Shown: one piece after another, positions 62,501 through 64,000 of the stretch
How the letters are laid out: the number at the start of each line of letters is the position of its first letter
How positions within the stretch are numbered: the stretch's first letter is position 1
NCBI RefSeq assembly: GCF_029168315.1
Contig: NZ_JARGYD010000001.1
Location: forward strand, 979,155-1,043,154
Direction of reading: 5' to 3'
From: Psychromarinibacter halotolerans
Lineage (GTDB): Bacteria > Pseudomonadota > Alphaproteobacteria > Rhodobacterales > Rhodobacteraceae
Length of the DNA stretch: 64,000 bases
Made by a program: the position numbers and the translations under genes
Notes under the pieces: generated by a model
Database searches by the model: none
Told to the model about the DNA's origin: nothing
Seen by the model: the letters and a program-made list of their open reading frames with translations, nothing else

Positions 62501-64000
62501 CTGCGGCTCGTTTAGGAAGCCCGCGCTGATCTGGAAGTCACCGTCCGCCACGTCCTGCATCAGACGCGGCGTGGTCATCACGTCGGATGCCGACACCGGG
62601 ATGCCTTGCGGCGAATCCAACAGCACGATGGCGTCGGTCTCGGTGGTGGCCAGCGTGGCCGATCCGGTGATCCCCTTGAAGGTCCAGCCATCGTCCAGCG
62701 CCGGGCTGGAGAAGTCGTCCGAGAATGCATCGAAGACCGAGGGCGGCTGAACCGACACGACGACCGTGGCGCTATCCGTGTTGTCCCCGTCGCTGACCGT
62801 ATAGGTGAAGCTGTCGGTGCCTACGAACCCGGTATCCGGGGTATAGGTGAAGGTGCCGTCGCCGTTGTCGACCAGCGCCCCGTTCGACGGGGTCCCAACC
62901 GACACGACCGTCAGCGGATCGCCGTCCGGATCGGTGTCATTCGCCAGCAGGTCTTCGGCGCTGAAGGTCAGACCTGTGTCCGGCTCGGTCGACAGCGCAT
63001 CGCCTACGGCCTCGGGCACGCCCGAGGGCACGAAATCGCCATCCTCGTCGAGGATCGGATCAGAGGCGAACTCGACATAATCGACCTGCGCCGTGAACCC
63101 GTCCGCACCTTCAAGATTGCCCGCGAACAGACCGAACGTCGCGGCCTCCATCGCGTGGGTAAAACTGCCGGCCTCGGTCCACGTCTGCGCGTCTTGGGAA
63201 TACTCCAGCGTCCACAGATCCCCATCCCGGCTCAGGCGCAGGAACGGGGCGACCCCGCCCGGAACCGGAACCTCGAACGCGGTCGCGGACACACCGTCGA
63301 TCGTGATCGCGCCGTATGCGAACAGTTGCGCACCGTCCGAATAGGTGTCGAAGCGCAGCCAGTTGTCCGCGTCCTGTTCGACGATGAACCCCTGCATCTG
63401 GAACCGCTCGGACGGGATGCTGAGGAACCGCGCCTCGACCGAGAAATCCTCGTCCGCGATCTCCTGCACCACGCCGGCCCCGTTGTTCACGCCCCAAACG
63501 TCGAAATTGCCGTCCGGCGTCACGAGCGACAGGAACGCGTCGGCCGCGCCGGTGTCCAGCGACGACCCGGTGCCCGCAGGCCCCACGAAGGTCCACGCCG
63601 GGTCAAGCACCGCCCCAGCGAAATCGTCCGACGTCGGCCCCGGCGCCGGGATCACGCTGACCTCGACCGTCGCGGTGCTGGTCGTGGTCCCGTCGCTGAC
63701 GCTGTAGGTGAAGGTGTCGGTGCCTTCGTAGCCGTTGATGGGCGTATAGGTCACGGTGCCCGCAACCGCGTCGTAGACGGCGGTGCCGTTCGCCGGCTGG
63801 GTCGCGATGCCGGTCACCGACAGCGGGTCGCCTTCGGGGTCGGTGTCGTTCGCAAGCAGGTCCGCCACGTCGATCACCAGCGGCGTGTCCTCGTCCGTCG
63901 TCACCGCGTCGTCGGCGGGCGTCGGCGCGTCGTTCGTCGCACCCGAGGTCGAGGCCAGCGTCGCGATCTCTTCCGGCGACAGCTCGGCGTCATAGATCTG
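59555..64000 (-). CDS. Large repeat adhesin with LamG-like, cadherin/Ig-like and RTX-type domains (5' end beyond window)
   Basis: The frame stays open to the window edge, giving at least about 1480 residues with no start in sight. The edge sequence QIYDAELSPEEIATLAS looks like the end of a LamG domain. Then four Ig/cadherin-like repeats (each with LLANDTDPxGDPL and DGTFTYTP motifs) alternate with three concanavalin-like (DUF1349-type) domains. After a beta-rich segment and one further lectin-like domain (DNA about 60577-59945) comes an acidic, Gly/Asp-rich tail with GGADIFVFGD, as in RTX/serralysin-type proteins exported by type I secretion. It should be a secreted or surface-bound calcium-dependent polysaccharide-binding or adhesion protein. 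The GTG at 63904 is not a credible start. Confidence 0.85.
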   Translation of the reverse strand, partial: QIYDAELSPEEIATLASTSGATNDAPTPADDAVTTDEDTPLVIDVADLLANDTDPEGDPLSVTGIATQPANGTAVYDAVAGTVTYTPINGYEGTDTFTYSVSDGTTTSTATVEVSVIPAPGPTSDDFAGAVLDPAWTFVGPAGTGSSLDTGAADAFLSLVTPDGNFDVWGVNNGAGVVQEIADEDFSVEARFLSIPSERFQMQGFIVEQDADNWLRFDTYSDGAQLFAYGAITIDGVSATAFEVPVPGGVAPFLRLSRDGDLWTLEYSQDAQTWTEAGSFTHAMEAATFGLFAGNLEGADGFTAQVDYVEFASDPILDEDGDFVPSGVPEAVGDALSTEPDTGLTFSAEDLLANDTDPDGDPLTVVSVGTPSNGALVDNGDGTFTYTPDTGFVGTDSFTYTVSDGDNTDSATVVVSVQPPSVFDAFSDDFSSPALDDGWTFKGITGSATLATTETDAIVLLDSPQGIPVSASDVMTTPRLMQDVADGDFQISAGFLNEPQTLYQEHGLLVVQDDGNWIRFDLAFTHLGLTLIVGQIVNGSTTYPLFDGSIVAGEVSDFRITRTGDDFVFETSSDGVNWQQAYTLTRDMTVTEVGTFAGTAPYQNNPPPGYTAQLDYFESSTDPIIDEDGDLSDNRAPVAVDDEVQIDPETVLVLTEDDLLGNDSDPDGDPLSIASIGTTSNGTLVDNGDGTFTYTPNTGFEGSDSFTYTVTDGEFTDTGTVSITVAEPPALVSDDFADATLDAVWRIEGPGTISSALATNATDAFLALITPDGDHDIWNVNNAARVMQTIADEDFAVETRFLSMPSQQYQMQGFLVEEDAQNWVRFDVYHDGSQLRAFGAITVNGVSSAAFDIVIPGGSAPFLRLDRTGDVWTFEYSTDNETWLTAGTVSHALDVSSAGVFAGNVGDAPGFTGMVDYIEFEGVPIIDEDASFEPVNVAPEASDDTFYTAQDTTIVLTAEDLLANDSDPNGDTLSVVDVGTPSNGDLVDNGDGTWSYTPDLGFSGTDSFVYTVSDGELTDTATVEILSNNVIDVWYGSDQTFGAIGETQEWVNILGTVYGDVTSLSYTLNGGAPQGLSIGADTRRLHDTGDFNVEIAYSALDGSATDDLVTITAVMSSGEVFTRDVTIDYESGNTWSPNYSIDWQSAAALEDVVQVVDGTWEIGSDGARPVDLGYDRLLTLGDDSWDNYQLTMTVTPHDLLNQDPRGRDGGAFGIGMLWGGHTDDPVSGFQPHSGWEPGAAFVFQDTDGDGIAQLSLHPSVDFFNTLGNQSILMDEDLTYNITMQVEQVGLYDRLYSIKVWEEGTSEPIDWTLQGVQTFDLDEAPATGSIYLNAHYNDVSFGDLTVTEIAGRDIVQGDDTAEILAAVDTGDANPGGGELDVFVGAGGADIFVFGDVDGAYYGTDGDADYGFVWDFAAGEDQVQLWGADTDYVLVEDQAGLTPGTAIYLSEGGGTELVGLLNGVYDLDLTSGTFLYTGSDLLT
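60923..63904 (-). repeat. Composite coding repeat in the adhesin gene (period about 310 codons)
   Basis: Ig/cadherin-like units lie near 63904-63641, 63019-62747, 62095-61823 and 61192-60923, separated by lectin-like units near 63628-63050, 62719-62141 and 61801-61229. The LLANDxDP motif recurs at intervals of about 312, 308 and 302 residues. Lectin-like unit 2 is the most divergent. Confidence 0.75.

Noticed and set aside
59042..62515. A 1157-codon plus-strand open frame opposite mtnK's end and the adhesin
   Set aside because: It is antisense to two well-supported genes, has no recognisable domain and reflects the codon bias of the repeat-rich GC-rich adhesin.
60923..63904. Possible CRISPR or satellite repeat
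   Set aside because: The repeats are long, in frame and diverged at DNA level; they encode protein domains.

Overview
The window is GC-rich (roughly two thirds G+C) and gene-dense. It looks like a chromosomal or megaplasmid segment of an alphaproteobacterium, most likely the Roseobacter group of the Rhodobacteraceae. The reasons are the gene style (short operons with ATGA/TGATG couplings) and the mix of solute uptake systems: TAXI-TRAP, polar amino acid ABC, peptide ABC, polyamine-type ABC, nitrate/taurine-type ABC and CUT2 sugar ABC. Many catabolic amidohydrolases and flavoproteins and a very large repeat adhesin with an RTX-like tail also fit. The lineage call is inference. I saw no rRNA, tRNA, insertion sequence, phage gene or CRISPR array.

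Layout. (1) 61-1508, minus: a mandelate racemase/enolase-superfamily sugar-acid dehydratase and an L-rhamnose mutarotase-like protein. (2) 1638-6658, minus: a four-gene glycan/glycolipid operon (GtrB-like GT2, YbhN/AglD-like membrane protein, FAD amine-oxidase-like protein, GT-C-like membrane protein). (3) 7002-16096, minus: an eight-gene operon with an M20-family protein, a polar amino acid ABC transporter, a phosphotriesterase-like hydrolase, a DapA-superfamily lyase/deaminase, a 949-residue fusion of the three subunits seen in HcnABC/LhpBEF-type dehydrogenases, and a DUF3830 protein. (4) 16293-24327: a GntR/FCD regulator, a prolidase-like amidohydrolase and a five-gene peptide ABC transporter. 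Four copies of a GTATAC-centred palindrome link modules 3 and 4 into one probable regulon. (5) 24318-28295: a questin-oxidase-like protein, a LysR regulator and a flavin monooxygenase. (6) 28409-33688: a BtpA-family protein with a DeoR regulator, an SDR, an FGGY kinase and a cytosine-deaminase-like amidohydrolase. (7) 34221-38854, plus: a creatininase-family hydrolase with a polyamine-type ABC transporter whose two permeases are fused. (8) 38923-47449: a six-gene minus-strand operon for uptake and turnover of an aromatic carboxylate (TAXI SBP, TRAP permease, decarboxylase, flavoprotein hydroxylase, ACMSD-like enzyme, riboflavin synthase) with a divergent LysR gene. (9) 47446-54366: a Gfo/Idh/MocA oxidoreductase and NitT/Tau-type ABC transporter (minus), and divergently an RpiR regulator and an NTF2-FMO fusion; two TGTAA-type palindromes lie between. 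(10) 54609-59498, plus: a CUT2 ABC transporter and methylthioribose kinase, a methylthioribose salvage-by-uptake operon. (11) 59555-64000, minus: the C-terminal 1480 or so residues of a huge secreted adhesin that runs off the right edge.

How the genes work together. Most modules repeat one design: a periplasmic binding protein and transporter, two to four enzymes, and a dedicated regulator at the divergent junction. The most coherent and least described module is 7.0-24.3 kb, which I read as a peptide/cyclic amino acid utilisation island. Its fused dehydrogenase plus DapA-like enzyme resembles the D-hydroxyproline dehydrogenase / pyrroline-4-hydroxy-2-carboxylate deaminase pair, but an epimerase and a semialdehyde dehydrogenase are not in the window, so the substrate is open.
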